Shown piece after piece: positions 33,102 to 45,339 of a stretch of DNA of 64,000 nt. Source of the DNA: Xenopus tropicalis (lineage: Eukaryota > Chordata > Amphibia > Anura > Pipidae). Position numbers and translations under genes: made by a program. The number at the start of each line of letters is the position of its first letter. Position 1 is the stretch's first letter. The notes under the pieces were generated by a model. It made no database searches, had not been told where the DNA came from, and saw nothing but the letters and a program-made list of their open reading frames with translations. Where the stretch lies: positions 131,531,104 through 131,595,103 of the forward strand of contig NC_030678.2 of NCBI RefSeq assembly GCF_000004195.4. The letters run 5' to 3'.

Positions 33102-33122
<21 letters not shown>
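33101..33122. repeat. (TA)n microsatellite
   Basis: TA run followed by 'gagagagaga'. It marks the tail of the element on its right (minus orientation). Confidence 0.85.
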
Positions 33123-33133
<11 letters not shown>

Positions 33134-33330
33134 AACGGAATAGAACGGCACTCACAGGAATTTTCACACCAAAAACATCAAAAGGTTTGTAGAAAAGTGA
33201 GGTTCTTTATTGATCCGACATTTCAGTTCCCACAGGAACTTTCATCAGGGACAGCAGTATTGCATTGCATAGTAAACGCCTTTTTAAACCCAAAAGGGCG
33301 ACAAATTAGTTGCTAGGCAACAATCAACAT
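33123..33330 (-). mobile_element. retroelement 3' end, possibly Penelope-like
   Basis: On the minus strand it reads 'tccctgatgaaagttcctg', then 'gaactgaaatgtcggatcaa' and 'taaagaacctcac', then 'gagtgccgttctattccg' into a TA tail. The plan 'CCTGATGAA...AA(T/C)GTCGGAT...CAATAAA' followed by a simple repeat recurs on the plus strand at 33915-34035. I associate it with 3' ends of Penelope-like elements, but that is recall, not proof. The 5' boundary is unknown. Confidence 0.45.
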
Positions 33331-33677
33331 ACAAAGATATATAGCAACCTATATAACAACAAACAAAACACATAAAAAATCAAACAAGTGCAATAATACA
33401 AGAATGCCAATAGGTGTAAATTAGTGGGGCAGATAAGGGAAATAAAGAAAAGAGGTGTGTTCTGTCGCACATTTATAATCCCGAAGCGCACCGATCCGGT
33501 GCTCTTATTTATGCAGACATCCAGGAGCTACTGTGCGCTCGCAGTAAACCGCACCAATTGTTCAAATAGAACCGCCAGCACTGCCATATATATATATATA
33601 CAAGAACAAAAGGAGCACACCCTTCAAGCAATCAAATGCCCTAAGTGCTGGTCAAGAATATGCAATAAAAGAACACA

Positions 33678-33884
33678 CTACTACAAAAAACGGCGCCAAA
33701 AGAGTAATGGCCGTAACCAGAATAGTATAATATGTAGTAATCAACTACATTTTATACTATTCTTTTTTATCTTTTTACTTTTCAAGTTTTTTGTTTTTCA
33801 CATTGTCTAGTCACTTATGTCACTTGTATATAGGGGTTACCGTGGTTATGGCCATTACTCTTTTGGCGCCGTTTTTTGTAGTAG
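33678..33884. repeat. inverted repeat, 41-bp arms
   Basis: The arm 33678-33718 ('ctactacaaaaaacggcgcc' then 'aaaagagtaatggcc') is mirrored at 33844-33884 ('ggccattactcttttggcgc' then 'cgttttttgtagtag') with one mismatch and a 125-bp spacer. Two inverted copies of one element would explain it. A plus ORF (33424-33810) crosses this and a TA repeat and is not a gene. Confidence 0.8.
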
Positions 33885-34040
33885 GGTATTTAAGGGGTTT
33901 GTTTGCACATTGTCTTTTGGTTTGTCCCTGAAGAAGAGCACAGTTGGTGCTCGAATCGTCGGATCTTTTTCAATAAATACTTTTTTGTTTTCCTAAAGTC
34001 CCTATGTGTGTGGCACTCTGTTCTTTTATTGTATACATAT
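33885..34040 (+). mobile_element. retroelement 3' end, possibly Penelope-like (plus copy)
   Basis: 'gtccctgaagaagagcacag', 'ctcgaatcgtcggatctttt' and 'caataaatac' are followed by 'gtgtgtggcactctgttctt' and an ATAC/TA tail. Same plan as 33123-33330 in opposite orientation, with different sequence between the shared words. Confidence 0.45.
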
Positions 34041-34066
34041 ACATAGTATATATATATATAGTAAAG

Positions 34067-34530
34067 CATACTGCCCAATAGTCCTCCTATTGTTTAGTAA
34101 AAACGCCACACTTTTGGCTCACCTAATCAATTATTTACTCAGTCACACTTACTTCCCATTTTCTAGAACAGGCAGCCATCTCTAAAAAGGTATTCTCCCT
34201 TCCTTTCCCTCCTTGCTTCATACTGCACTTGTGTTTCATTCCCTCCCCTCTGCCAGATTCGCTTCTGATTGGCTGGTGGGCATGTGTCGCTCAGAACAGG
34301 AGACAGGATCAAGTTACACACATGCTCAGAGAATAGGAAGGCTGCCGCTGGCACCTACAGGAAGGACAGAGAGGTTTCAGTGATGTCACTGTAGTCTTCA
34401 CACTGCTGTAGGCTGCCAGCACCATATCTCAGAGAAGCAAGCAGGGACCTGGGAATTTACATATGCAGTAAGTACTTAAAAAGAATGCCTTTAGACTTAC
34501 TTTTAATTTATATTAACCTTTCATTGTCCT
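34067..34530. mobile_element. TTAA-type (T2-like) MITE, left end lost
   Basis: It is nearly the same sequence as 16844-17314 (shared 'agcatactgcccaatagtcc' start and 'taacctttcattgtcct' end) and is followed by TTAA at 34531-34534. The first ~30 bp are missing at the junction with a TA microsatellite. Small indels lie around 34235-34250 and 34350. Confidence 0.8.
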
Positions 34531-34534
34531 TTAA

Positions 34535-35391
34535 AAAGTGCAAAGATTGGCGCTAACCTACGTACATTGTAATGCACCATGTCTAAACATTCTCATTCCA
34601 GCATCTGTGCACAAGCGGTGATACGCATGCCTAGACCTCTGGGTTGGTTCAAGAAGTATAACAGAAATAAATGCATCATTTTAACTTTTTTTGGCTTTAT
34701 TTTTTCATTAATTGCTGTGTGATTATTAGTGTGATTATTATTGGATCTTTGCAAATGAGAAAATGTGTTACTGTTTTCTAGTTAAATATTCTATGAAACA
34801 CTTCAAAAGTTGCCAAAAGCCATTATGTATTTGTTAATTCATGACATGGTTAGATATTACTATTAATTCTTCTTTCTTTCTAATTCCATTACACATTTGT
34901 GAATAACAGGGCTTGGTACTGCTCTGGGTAGAATAGTTTATAGAGAAGCAATGAAGCATAGGGACAAGGGAGGAACAAGTAACAAAGATATGAAACATGG
35001 GGGTTAATTAGTCTTCTATGTTTTCAGGAAATGTATTTAAATAGAGTTTGGTAGCACTAGGTGGACCCCTTATATATCCCTTTATTAATTTCACCAGTTC
35101 CCTGCCATCTTCTGTTTCTGCTTCTTATGTTTATAAACCATCAACACACTGCATTTCTTACAATGGTTAAGAGTATTAAAATAAAAGACTTATTTATACA
35201 TTTTGGCCTAATAAAATACTTACTTTTACCCGTTAGCAAACAAAACAAAATACTGACAAATCCAGTGTTTTTGAAAAGCTAGGTATTTATTTTAGGCACA
35301 TAAAATATCCATTGTACAATTCTAGCATAAAAAAATTGCTTCTCTCTAGCTTATTTTTATGCAATGCGTTGCTGCCCGAAGTTTTCCCATT
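34535..35391. other. unique sequence, nothing recognised
   Basis: AT-rich, no supported feature. Confidence 0.35.
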
Positions 35392-35399
35392 GACTTATT

Positions 35400-35670
35400 C
35401 AGCATCGGACTGGGAACCCAGGGGCCCACCAGAAAACCTTAAACCCTAGTCCTGCTCTACAAACTATTTTTCCTCTTTTCCTCACCCAACCTCTTTATTC
35501 TCCTAGTCTCTTTTATTTACATGCCAGCATCTATTCTTCCATCAATTTCTACCCATTCAGAAATAGGGAACGACCATGAAACAGGCCAAATGGTCAGGAG
35601 CAGGAGGGCCCACTTACACCTGGGCCCACCGGGAGTTTTCCTGGTATCCTGGTGGGCCAGTCCGACACTG
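35400..35670. mobile_element. hAT-type MITE, 'cagtgtcggactgg' family, perfect 8-bp duplication
   Basis: The left end 'cagcatcggactgg' and the right end 'ccagtccgacactg' are inverted repeats. Identical octamers 'gacttatt' flank it at 35392-35399 and 35671-35678. CAGTG ends fit the hAT YARNG consensus. Inner arms 'aggggcccaccagaaaacc' and 'ggagttttcctggtatcctg' extend the inverted pairing. This family differs from the 'tagtgatgag' one. Confidence 0.85.
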
Positions 35671-35694
35671 GACTTATTACCTTACACCCGTAAG

Positions 35695-35830
35695 TAGTGA
35701 TGAGCTAAGGCATGGATTTGCAAAATCCACAAAAAAAAAATGCCCATTCACTTCAATGCATTTGTAGTGAGAGAAAAATGCAGGCGCAAAAAAAAGACAC
35801 GCTAGCCACACAAAAAATCTGGTGAAGCTA
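35695..35830. mobile_element. truncated hAT-type MITE (left end)
   Basis: 'tagtgatgagctaaggcatg' then 'cccattcacttcaatgcatt' 'tgtagtgagagaaaaa' resembles the tandem-unit subtype at 27037-27257. No right terminus was found. It lies 16 bp beyond the target duplication of the 35400 element. Confidence 0.5.
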
Positions 35831-38800
35831 AATGGGGCAGAGTTCTCTCTGCTTTTTTATTAGACAACACAGACTTGTGACCTGTAGAACATACACAAAA
35901 ATCACACAATCCCCAAATCTAAACCCACAAATGACAAACACAATTTGGACACAATTTCATCTGACTGATAAGTACTAGTGAAGAGTGAAACAAAACAGCT
36001 ATAAAGATGTATCAATAATGATAAAAAAAAATAGATATTGAAATGTCTGCACTGCAGCCTTTAAACTGTTACAATGGTGTGGCTTGTTGTTGGTTATATC
36101 TGAATAACCATAAGCCTTGTTTAAAATACGCATGTTCATTACTGCTACACTGCTCTGCTATAACTTGTACAGAAATAAACAGCAAGATGAGTCTTTTGTA
36201 ACAAGTTAGCGCCCGTAATGGGAACCGTACAGAGAAGGTATTTTATCAGTTATTGTATTCTCATTTGCTTCTCTCTTAACAAATCTTGTTGATGTTACTT
36301 CTTGACCTCTCATTAAAAGGCTGAACTGTCTAATGGTCCTCAGAGTGAAATAATGTATTTTTATTCGCTAGTAAATGAGAAGGAAAAAATGGTAGCTCTG
36401 AAAATGAGTTTGTGTGGGTGGAAGGCTGGGAGTTTAAATGCTAAACAGATGCAGACTAGTAAACTTTACTCTTTACACAAGAATTGAGTGGATATTCTTA
36501 CAAACATTGAATTAAAATGCATTTCTTTAACATTAAAACCTTTGCACCGGTTGCCATTATACATAGAAGGAGATGTGGGATATCTTAGGATCAATAGGAC
36601 TTCTGCATCTGGGAAGTTGTACAACAGCTCAAAGCATTTATATAAAATAATTGGGCAAGGTTGAAGGTTTTTCTCTAATGTTGTTCAAATGCATTATATA
36701 GATAATGCAGTGCAGCCTAATTTAGCCTGCTGTGCAAATAAATTTTATTTTTGTTTCAAGTCATGGAGATCATGGAAATTATTCATATGTTAGCATTGGT
36801 TTAAATAAAAAGATACAAACATGAATAGGTGCAGAGTTGGCTCTGAGTCTAATAACCCATAACGATCAGCAGGCAGCAATTATTTTTAACACAATCATCA
36901 AAATATGAATCAGCTCTACAGCTTTTATTGCCTACTCTATTTGTTTTATCCAATGAGCCATTTATATTTAATACTTTAATGGGAGCATGGGAAGAAAAAA
37001 ATCTTCTTTAATTCCTCATCACTATATTCACTATTGCTGTTAGAGTCATTGAAATACAGGTAACTCTCACTTGCTTTTACCCATTAGCAAACGTAAAAGA
37101 AAAAAAAACGTTGCTCGGTAGAAGCAATACATTAAATATTCTCCTTGTAAACACAGGCGTTTATTGGTATCTACTTTTGGTTTCTACTTTTTTACTGTAA
37201 GATCATCAGATTTGGCACAGGCATGGAGGAAAAGAAAATAGTAAGGTTTTCCCTAAAGAATTCTTTCTAGGTGGGGTTGCTAACAAGCTCAGGTGAAACC
37301 ATTAACCACATGTTGGACATATACAAATGAAGGTTTTATGCACTTGTGCTTTTATACTTTTTGGTTCTTTAAATGCTGGTCTGAGTGGTAGCAACTCACT
37401 TACACCGAAATACCAACATCTAGCATACTGCAACTCTTTCTGTTCATTGTGATTGAAGCAATGCTTGCATGCTTCCTCATCTTAACTGACCAAAGTGCAC
37501 TATCCAAAACTTGTATGATTACATATATACAGGAAAAGCATGCAGCCACTATTGTATTCCCAACTGCAGACCAGTTATCGATGCACATTAGTACAATGCA
37601 GGGTTTCCAGCAAGCACTTACCTTTGCAGCACTGGAGGGAGTCTAGGGGGTGCCACATAGCTAGTGCAGGGAGCACAGTTGTGAGAGCCAAATTTCCAGT
37701 TTAAAAAATGGAAATTCCAGCAACTGCTTGAAAATGACGTGAAACAAAATTACCTTGCATTATTTTTTACACTGGACACTTTACCACTGGCATTTACTTG
37801 CCACCTGCATCTTTCTTATTGAATGTGGTACACCATAAATATAATAATGTAAAACAACAGCGTTAAATTCTGTGATCATACACATAAAAAATACACACCA
37901 TTGTAAAGCTGCCAATTATTTTAAACTGCTTTTTCCCTGTTTATTCAGCATAAATATTTTTAAACAGCATGGTAAATAGGCTGCTAGGTAACTAGGTATT
38001 TAAAAAGCAAATTACATTTGCCCAGGTAGAAACAAACACGTTATTGGTTGATATAGGTTATTACATACTGAGGCATGTTTCCCCTCTATGCTGGTGGTTA
38101 TGTGTATATTAGAGGGAGTTAGAAAATGGCCACCTTTGTCTTTGTTAGCACACCTCTTTTAGTGGCCACATGAGGATAAAAAGTGACTACGTATAATAGC
38201 TACATTAGACAATGACAGCAGCTATCAGATTTCCTGTTTCTGTTTTGGAGGATTTACACAATCCCCTTTCCCACCAATGCCTGTGGCTCTGTCAGGTACA
38301 AGTGACTGGCATGCAGGAGCCTATATTCTTTACAACTTGTGTAATACACAATTATTACACAAGTTTAATGATTATTTAATGATAAATAAGTAAGTAAACA
38401 AACAGTAGGTACAGTGCTAGGTACCATGAAAGAGGCAAGTCTTTATACCAGATCAGTGGTCAAGGCAGGCGACAGACCATAACAAGTCTGCATGTAAGGT
38501 AGGCACGAGGACTAGGCAGGCAGCAAATTATACAGAGTACAAATAACAGGCCAGTGACAGGAGACAGGCTTATATAACCACTTCATTGGGAACTTACCTG
38601 CGGCTGAAACTAATGCAACTGCACCTAAACGCAGAGATAGGCATCGACAGAGGGGAAAGAAAATAACAAAACAGGTTACAAGGCAGAAATCCTAAAGCCT
38701 CCTGTGGCTAAGTCAGGTGGAGCACAAACTGGTACAAGGTCCTGGATTCTATTTTGACAGGCGACAACTAAGATCACTTATTAAGACCCTGCCAGCTGTA

Positions 38801-39175
38801 GTGTTACTTGTCTTAATATTAGGACCTCTGAGGAGGGGGGAAACTTTGGTTTGGGTAGTTTACCAAAACATACTTGACCATCGTTGAACTTATAAGTTGT
38901 AGCTGTATTTTAATGTATGGTAAATGGGCTCTTTGGGGGAGACTAGTGCTATGCCACAGGGGACTGATTAAGCCCATTAACTTTTTAGCTACATACTGGT
39001 TAGCAAGAACATCTTTATCTGTACCCTTACTATTAGCATCAGCCTGTCAAAGATACAGTAATTCAGTTAGCTTGGCATTGAATAAGCCTAAACCTGCTTA
39101 ATCCTTTCTTCTCTGCATGTATTGACTGCCAACTTAGCCGAATGAATTATCTTTGACAGGGTGACACTAGTAGTA
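35831..39175. other. mostly unique; possible old repeat at 38400-38830
   Basis: 38440-38600 is rich in 'caggcaggc' and 'gacaggagacaggc' words and higher in GC than its surroundings, as in some LTR-element leader regions, but no ends were found. No gene is recognised elsewhere. Confidence 0.3.
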
Positions 39176-39488
39176 CAGGTACATATAGCAATGTCTTCCA
39201 AACCAGTATGCAGCTGAAGAATTAAGTATATTATATGGAATTGTTGGGTCCTGGGCTTTCCAGACAAGATATATTTCCGTAATTTCATCATCATAACCAT
39301 AAAATCTGATAAACATCAAATAAACCCAATGGATTGTTTTGCCACCAACAAGGATTCATCCAGCTTACAATTAAGTACAAGGTACTGTTTCATTATTAAA
39401 AAAAAAAATATTACTTGTTTAAAATGAACTCTATGGGAGAGGCTTCCCTTAAATTGGAGCTGTCTGGATAACTGTTTTAACACACCTG
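39176..39488. mobile_element. diverged copy of the TA-flanked 'caggtatggga' MITE
   Basis: It starts 'caggtacatata' after TA (39174-39175) and ends 'cacacctg' before TA (39489-39490). Interior 'acaattaagtacaaggtact' and 'aaatgaactctatgggagag' match the family. Confidence 0.65.
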
Positions 39489-39490
39489 TA

Positions 39491-41854
39491 TTAATATAAT
39501 CAAGCATACAGTATCTATACATAATTTATATTGAAATCTAAACAAACATGAAGTCTCTTAAATACTAGGGAGACAAGTATACATATACAACAATTCTTAG
39601 CATTGCTTAATTAAAATTATGATTTGTTCTGTACTGCTATCATGTGCATTCTAACCAAGTATTACTGTCTTAATTTGATTAAAAGCCTTTATTAAAAAGA
39701 GGTTACCAGTTGCCCAAGCCTCACATTTTGGAGTTATTTTAGTCATTTAAGATGAGAATTTTTTTCAGATACAAACCTCTGTACTCGCATGAGCTGACTG
39801 TGGAATAGATCTCAGTGCTCAGTGGATGCTTACTGTCAAAGTACATTAAATTATTCTGATCCGTAGAACATTTAATTTATTTTTTTGTCCCTCCAGCACT
39901 CATTGCTTGCTCCTGACTTTCATTTGACTTTATTTGATCTGGACTAAACTCGTCTCTGTAAAACACATATAAATTACATGCAAAGATTAAAAAATGACTG
40001 GCATAGAGTTAAAGAAGCAACTCACAACACAAGATAATTGTTAAAATTTGCTGTTCATAAAATGTTAAAAATTCATTTTTTTTTGTAATGTTGGTGCCGA
40101 GTACCTTGGAATTTCAAATCATTTTTATTCCAGCTTGGAGAGTTTCTTTTGCAATCAGCAATGCACAAAATAGTTTATATGGCTCCCTTTATTTTCATCT
40201 ATATTTATATTTTCTGGTCTTCTTCATGATCCGTAGGTTTATCATTAAATTGGTAAACTGGATTCTTTCAACTATGAAATAGTGCAAACTTTTCAATAAT
40301 TGTAATCTCCCACTGTTAAGAATACATATTTTAGTTATTTAGCTACCTGAAGCATGCTTATCAAACATTTCTCTATGGTTTGCCCCTGACACGTTACAGT
40401 CCAATGATTGATTAAGGTTTTTTTCCTCTAAAATGAAACCTTACAGATTCAATGTTTTTTTGAACAGGAATTTCAAATGCTCAGACCATAAGAGAGGTGT
40501 CAATTCCCTGTGGCAAATCTGAGCAGTGCTTCTAAATTATATTACTGCAAAAAAACATTTTCCCAGTTGAGCACTTTTTTTTTCTCGTCCTGGGGTTTAA
40601 AAAGTGATCCTTAGCTTATTATAAATATTTCTGCCTGGATGATAGTAACTAGATCAAATTCTGACTCCCATGACTCCACATGCTAAGGTTCTGAAAAATT
40701 AATTGGGATAAGAACAGACTGCAGAACCTTCAAGCTTTGGTGTTCATGCACGCTGATTTACTACAGTACTGCAAGAGATATAAATGTATGCATAAATAGA
40801 TTTTACAGACAGTCAGAGAAAAAGAACGTAGCAGCCTTTCAGCTCTAGATTTACAACTGAACTGAATGTCGACTACGGGTTCTCTGACAATTGGCAGAAT
40901 CACCTCGGTGCTGTCTCTCCTTTCTGACTTGAATCAATAACTATCAGACAGAGAAAGAGTTTGGAAGACTAGAATTTTCCAAAATTGCCCTTGCATAATT
41001 ATACTAATCAATAAAAATGCATGCATTTATAAATACAGTTTAGCTTGTTAGTTTTTCAAGTTACATATCTGTAACCTAAGCACTTTTATCAGATCAAATG
41101 TAATTCAATTTGAGGCAATAGATGAAAAACAAGACAAATCAACACTTACAAGGGAAACATTTAAAGATGGTACCAGACACATTTAAATTAACATATCTTC
41201 ATTAAGATCCTTTTGATTTGGATGATTTATTGTCTTCACTGATATTGAGTTTCACCCCGGCCAAATCTTTAGTGCTGATGGCAAGTGGAAGTTATCAGTA
41301 GCAGCTCTGTGGGGCTTATGTCACATATCCGGATAATGGAGAAATGCCTGTTGACGTCCATGCTACTTGAAAGGAAGCTGTTATTCAAGTCAATTGTAGG
41401 CCAACATATGTCACACAGGCATTTTCTCATACATCCTCTGTATATACTGCATTTATTAGGCTCATAATTTGATGGCATCACTTTTTACAGGTCATGATTA
41501 TGAGATATTTTTTGTTTACCATTATATATGGATCATCAAAATGGCATTTCAGTCATTTATTATTAATTCAGCATTGTTTCTGTTTTGTTTAATATTTAGC
41601 TTATTAAACTACTTTTTTTTTTTCATTGCTTTACTTAGACAACATTTAATGGCTTTCCAAGAGAAAGGATCATATCCTACAGTTGCATAGGATCCTGGAA
41701 AAAAGAAGTCTGGTACAAAATTAGAGAGAACATTTTATCCTGAAATATGTTTTTTCCCCAGGGCAGTAACAACAGAATTTTATCTTTAGGAAGGGAGGGG
41801 GTTATGGGTCCCATGTTTCTGCATAAAAAGCATGCCTTTAGTATTTACTACTAA
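39491..41854. other. unique sequence, nothing recognised
   Basis: Low-repeat, AT-rich DNA. No coding frame has codon or splice support. Confidence 0.35.
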
Positions 41855-42412
41855 GGGGCACATTTACTAACCCACTAATCCGAATTGGAAAAATTCTGAT
41901 TCTGAAAACGAACATTTTGCGACTTTTTCGTATTTTTTGCGATTTTTTCGTCGCCTTTACGACTTTTTGGAAATTGTCGCGTCTTTTTCATTACCAATAC
42001 GATTTGCGCGAAAAAACTTGAGTTTTTCGTAGCCATTACGATTCGCTCGTATCTTGTCGCGACTTTTTCGTATTGAGCGCTTGTAAGCGGCGGCGAAACT
42101 TTCAGACTTAGCATGATTTTGGAAGCCTCCCATAGGACTCAATGGCACCCTACAGCTCCAACCTGGCCCAAGAAAAGTCACCATACTGAAGCTTGAATGA
42201 ATCCGAATCTTTCGTACTCGGCACGAAAGCTGTGAAAAAGTCGCGACTTTTCGCGCAAGTAGTAACGCTACGAAAAAATCGCAACATTTTGCACAACATT
42301 CGGAATGGCTACGAAAAAGTCGCGACAATTTTCCGAAAAATCGCCAAATACAGATCATTACGAAAAAAACTTGGACGCATTCGGCCCGTTCGTGAGTAAG
42401 TAAATGTGCCCC
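41855..42412. mobile_element. large foldback element related to 6074-6504
   Basis: The ends 'ggggcacatttact' and 'agtaaatgtgcccc' are inverted. The arms again hold 'gcgactttttcgta'-type blocks and 'gacgcattcggcccgttcgt'. The centre (about 42120-42215) has a non-palindromic core ('ggactcaatggcaccc', 'agctccaacctggccc', 'gaagcttgaatgaat') shared with 60606-61068. The flanks (taa, ttt) do not match, so no target duplication is claimed. Overlapping ORFs are artefacts. Confidence 0.65.
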
Positions 42413-43287
42413 TTTGTGTAACTGTACATGGGGGCATTTACAGTTAGACTTTTTAAACTCAAATTTAATTTAATGTTTCCCCCCAATCTCTGAGCTACAA
42501 TTGTAAGTGATGTGTATGTGTACATCACTGCTGATGACATTGTAAAGTCCATGAAGTTTTATACCTTATGTGCAATCTCTAAACCTAAATCATGGTCTAT
42601 CAGTAGAAAAGGGTGAAATGCAACAAATATATTTTGTGCAGTACAGAATCCATTTCTTTATTTCTTATGACCAATCCATGTGCATGTTGAGTTCTCAAGA
42701 CCATCAAATTGATGCAAGTAATCATTGCAAATCTTCGTAGAAAATTGTTTGTTATTCAGCAGCAAAACGATGTTTGCATTACAGTTCAATGCACAAACAT
42801 AGCATACTGAGCAGAAATTTGCCATTTAAGGAAACATTTTATAAACTCCAAAGAAACCGTTCTGGTCTTTTAAATCAATACTCCAAGCAAAGTCAATCAA
42901 TGATCTTGGCTAAGAACATTCTGAACTGCTTTACAGTAGTATGTACATTTGTTTTTCAAAGTAGACATATTAAGCAAATGAACAAGCCATAAAATTGTCT
43001 TTCAAAGCCAAAAGGTGTGTTTAATAAAAGCAAGTGAATAATTAGAATTTTGACTAAACATATAGGTAATGTAAAAACCAATTACAGCTAGATCCTATGT
43101 TCTGCTTATATTATTTACATACAATTGTCAAATTAACTATTATGTCTGTAAGATATGTTGTGTTAAAATATATTACAATAAATAAGAACAAAGAGCTGAT
43201 TCAAAACTGCTTACCTATATATAATAAAAGTGCTTGTACAAGGCTTTTTTTTAGAGATGATGCTGACTAGCTAAAAAGGAAAATACA
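42413..43287. other. unique sequence, nothing recognised
   Basis: AT-rich, no supported feature. Confidence 0.35.
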
Positions 43288-43291
43288 TTAA

Positions 43292-43476
43292 AGGGGTATT
43301 TTACTTTAATTAGTAATGAGGTAGATGTCTAATCTAATTTGAGCTTTGTTTTTTTTAACATTTTTATTTGTGTCCTACAACACTCATGCATGGAGTTTCA
43401 GCTTCAATAAGGTTGCTAGGGCTTTATTACCCGAGCAACAAGGTAGTGGTTTGTAAGTTAAAATGGAAAATTAATA
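43292..43476. mobile_element. possible TTAA-type MITE
   Basis: 'ttaaaggggtattttacttt' starts with TTAA (43288-43291), and the next TTAA at 43477-43480 also starts the following element. The right terminus is weak, so the extent is uncertain. Confidence 0.35.
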
Positions 43477-43480
43477 TTAA

Positions 43481-44397
43481 AGGAAAAGTTTAAAATGAAA
43501 AAAATTAGCAAAGCTAATTCAAAAATCTGCCAGATGCATGCATGCGGATTTATGTGTTTGTGATTGTGTGTGTTATAAATTGACGTTTGAAGCAAAGTCT
43601 CTTGGTATTAAAAGGAGAATTACTGCAAAAATGAAATTTTAATATAAGCTTCATCTCATACAGAAGACAGGGTCAGCTTTTGATTGACAGGTAGGTCTAA
43701 TACATATTTTAGAGGGGTTCCCTTTCCTAGCAAATGTGTTAGTGCTAATTAGTGATGAGTGAATTTTTTTCGACAGGCATGGATTTGCAGCCAATTTCCG
43801 CATTTTGCCATTGCCAAATTGTTTTGCAAAGCTTCCCCGAAAATTAGCAGCACGTTAAAAAAAAGTTGCAGACGCGTCGGAAAAAATTGTGGTCAGGTCA
43901 AAATAGGCGCGGTCACGTAAAAATGGGTGCATCTGCGATAAAATAGGAGCAGTCGCGTTGACAAAAGTCGAGGACCACAAAAAAGTCATGCAACACCCGT
44001 GTTTCACTAAATTTTTCTTAGGCTTTTCACCGTTTTGAGATTTTTTTCCGTAGTTTGGCAAATTTTTTTCTGAAGCAAAACAGGACATATTCGCTCATCA
44101 CTAGTGCTAATGCAGATAACTAATGCCAGCACAAATGAAGTCTAACAAAATAACTGACTCCGGCATAAACCGGGCATGTAGAGAGACAATATTTCTGTTT
44201 ATTTTGAAAAAGTAAGCTCTAATACATCCTATAGGCAAATTGAGCACCCCCCCAAGCATGTATTAGAGTGAAGAAAGAATGACAGATGCTGAGAGGGACA
44301 GTGAAGATTACCTTAATAATTTCAGCAACAGTACAGAATTTTTAAATGATTTTATTTTGAAAGCTTCTTATTTTATTGCTTATACAATAGTTGCCCT
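43481..44397. mobile_element. TTAA-type MITE hosting a hAT MITE
   Basis: 'aggaaaagtttaaaatg' after TTAA (43477-43480) and 'atagttgccct' before TTAA (44398-44401) form AGGRNAA-type ends. Without the 354-bp insert at 43750 and one 8-bp duplication it would be about 555 bp. Interior is non-coding. Confidence 0.5.
43750..44103. mobile_element. hAT-type MITE with perfect 8-bp target duplication
   Basis: The ends 'tagtgatgagtgaat' and 'attcgctcatcacta' are inverted repeats with one mismatch. Identical 'gtgctaat' flanks it at 43742-43749 and 44104-44111. The 354-bp interior has repeated 'gcgtc'/'ggtcgcgt'-like units, with no ORF of note. Confidence 0.85.
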
Positions 44398-44401
44398 TTA
44401 A

Positions 44402-45013
44402 GATAGTTGTCACATAATCTGTTTAAATTAAAATCTATTTTTTCATCTGCTCCCTGCTAAGCTATCTTAAACTCTCTATTTGGCATTGACTAAAACCTGT
44501 AGGATGTGCACATCTGCAGTGATTGCATGTCCTTACCTTACCTTCTGCCAAATGTTTACTGTATACTATATAAACTGTATAATATGGCTGGAGTAAGGAA
44601 ATCAAATTTTTAGTACGTTATATAGTTCATATGCTCAGCCTCTAAACATTTCTTTATTTCTTTTTAAAAAGTGTTCGGAATATAATACAAAGGAATTCAG
44701 GACTTATTTAATAAAAGATACAATTTCCATAATGTGTGCTGTTTATTCATATTTTATGCATGGTTTTTGATTCCAGCTGCAAAGGTTTATTATGAACAAA
44801 GATGGGACAACTTATAAAAGATAAAACTTCTATTCAGTAAACACAAATACACTTTAAAACAGCACCACCTGGGTGCCCATCCAGTATAATTCAAAATGCA
44901 AGAGAATGGCTGGTGCTTTTGCTATTTTCTCTTTATAAAAAGCTTTGTTCCACCATTTCACTACAATGTCCTGCAGTGTATTACGCTATCCCCAGGAAGT
45001 GACAAATACTGTA
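44402..45013. other. unique sequence, nothing recognised
   Basis: AT-rich, no supported feature. Confidence 0.35.
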
Positions 45014-45268
45014 GGAACTGATTTATCATGCCTCAAGGAACTTTGTCAGGAAAAACGATTGCAGAAAAGGCCAAGTTTTAGGTAGCAAGCTTTTTATTCA
45101 TTTTGCTAAAACGGTTAGTGGATAAAATGACTTGTTTTTACATGAAACAGGAGCAAGAAAAAACAAAAGCAATCAATTGCAGAAAATGTGAGTGAGTTAA
45201 GGAAGTCATTCAACTTTTTGCAATTGTTCCGGCTGACACTAATCCTCAAGGCATGATAAATCAGCCCT
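45014..45268. mobile_element. MITE with 'ctgatttatcatgcct' inverted ends
   Basis: 'ctgatttatcatgcct' at 45018 is mirrored by 'aggcatgataaatcag' ending at 45264, 16 bp of perfect terminal inverted repeat. The interior is A-rich and non-coding ('caggagcaagaaaaaac', 'tgcaattgttccggctgac'). Confidence 0.65.
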
Positions 45269-45339
45269 GTACTGTTGGCTTAAAATATCTATTAAACCAA
45301 ACATCTTATAAAACTGTAAATAACAAGTTGCCTAATTCC

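Noticed and set aside
33424..33810. Plus-strand 128-codon ORF
   Set aside because: It crosses a TA microsatellite and one arm of an inverted repeat, with no domain; likely chance in a retroelement tail.
38400..38830. Possible LTR leader with 'caggcaggc' words
   Set aside because: No LTR ends, target duplication or coding remnants could be found.
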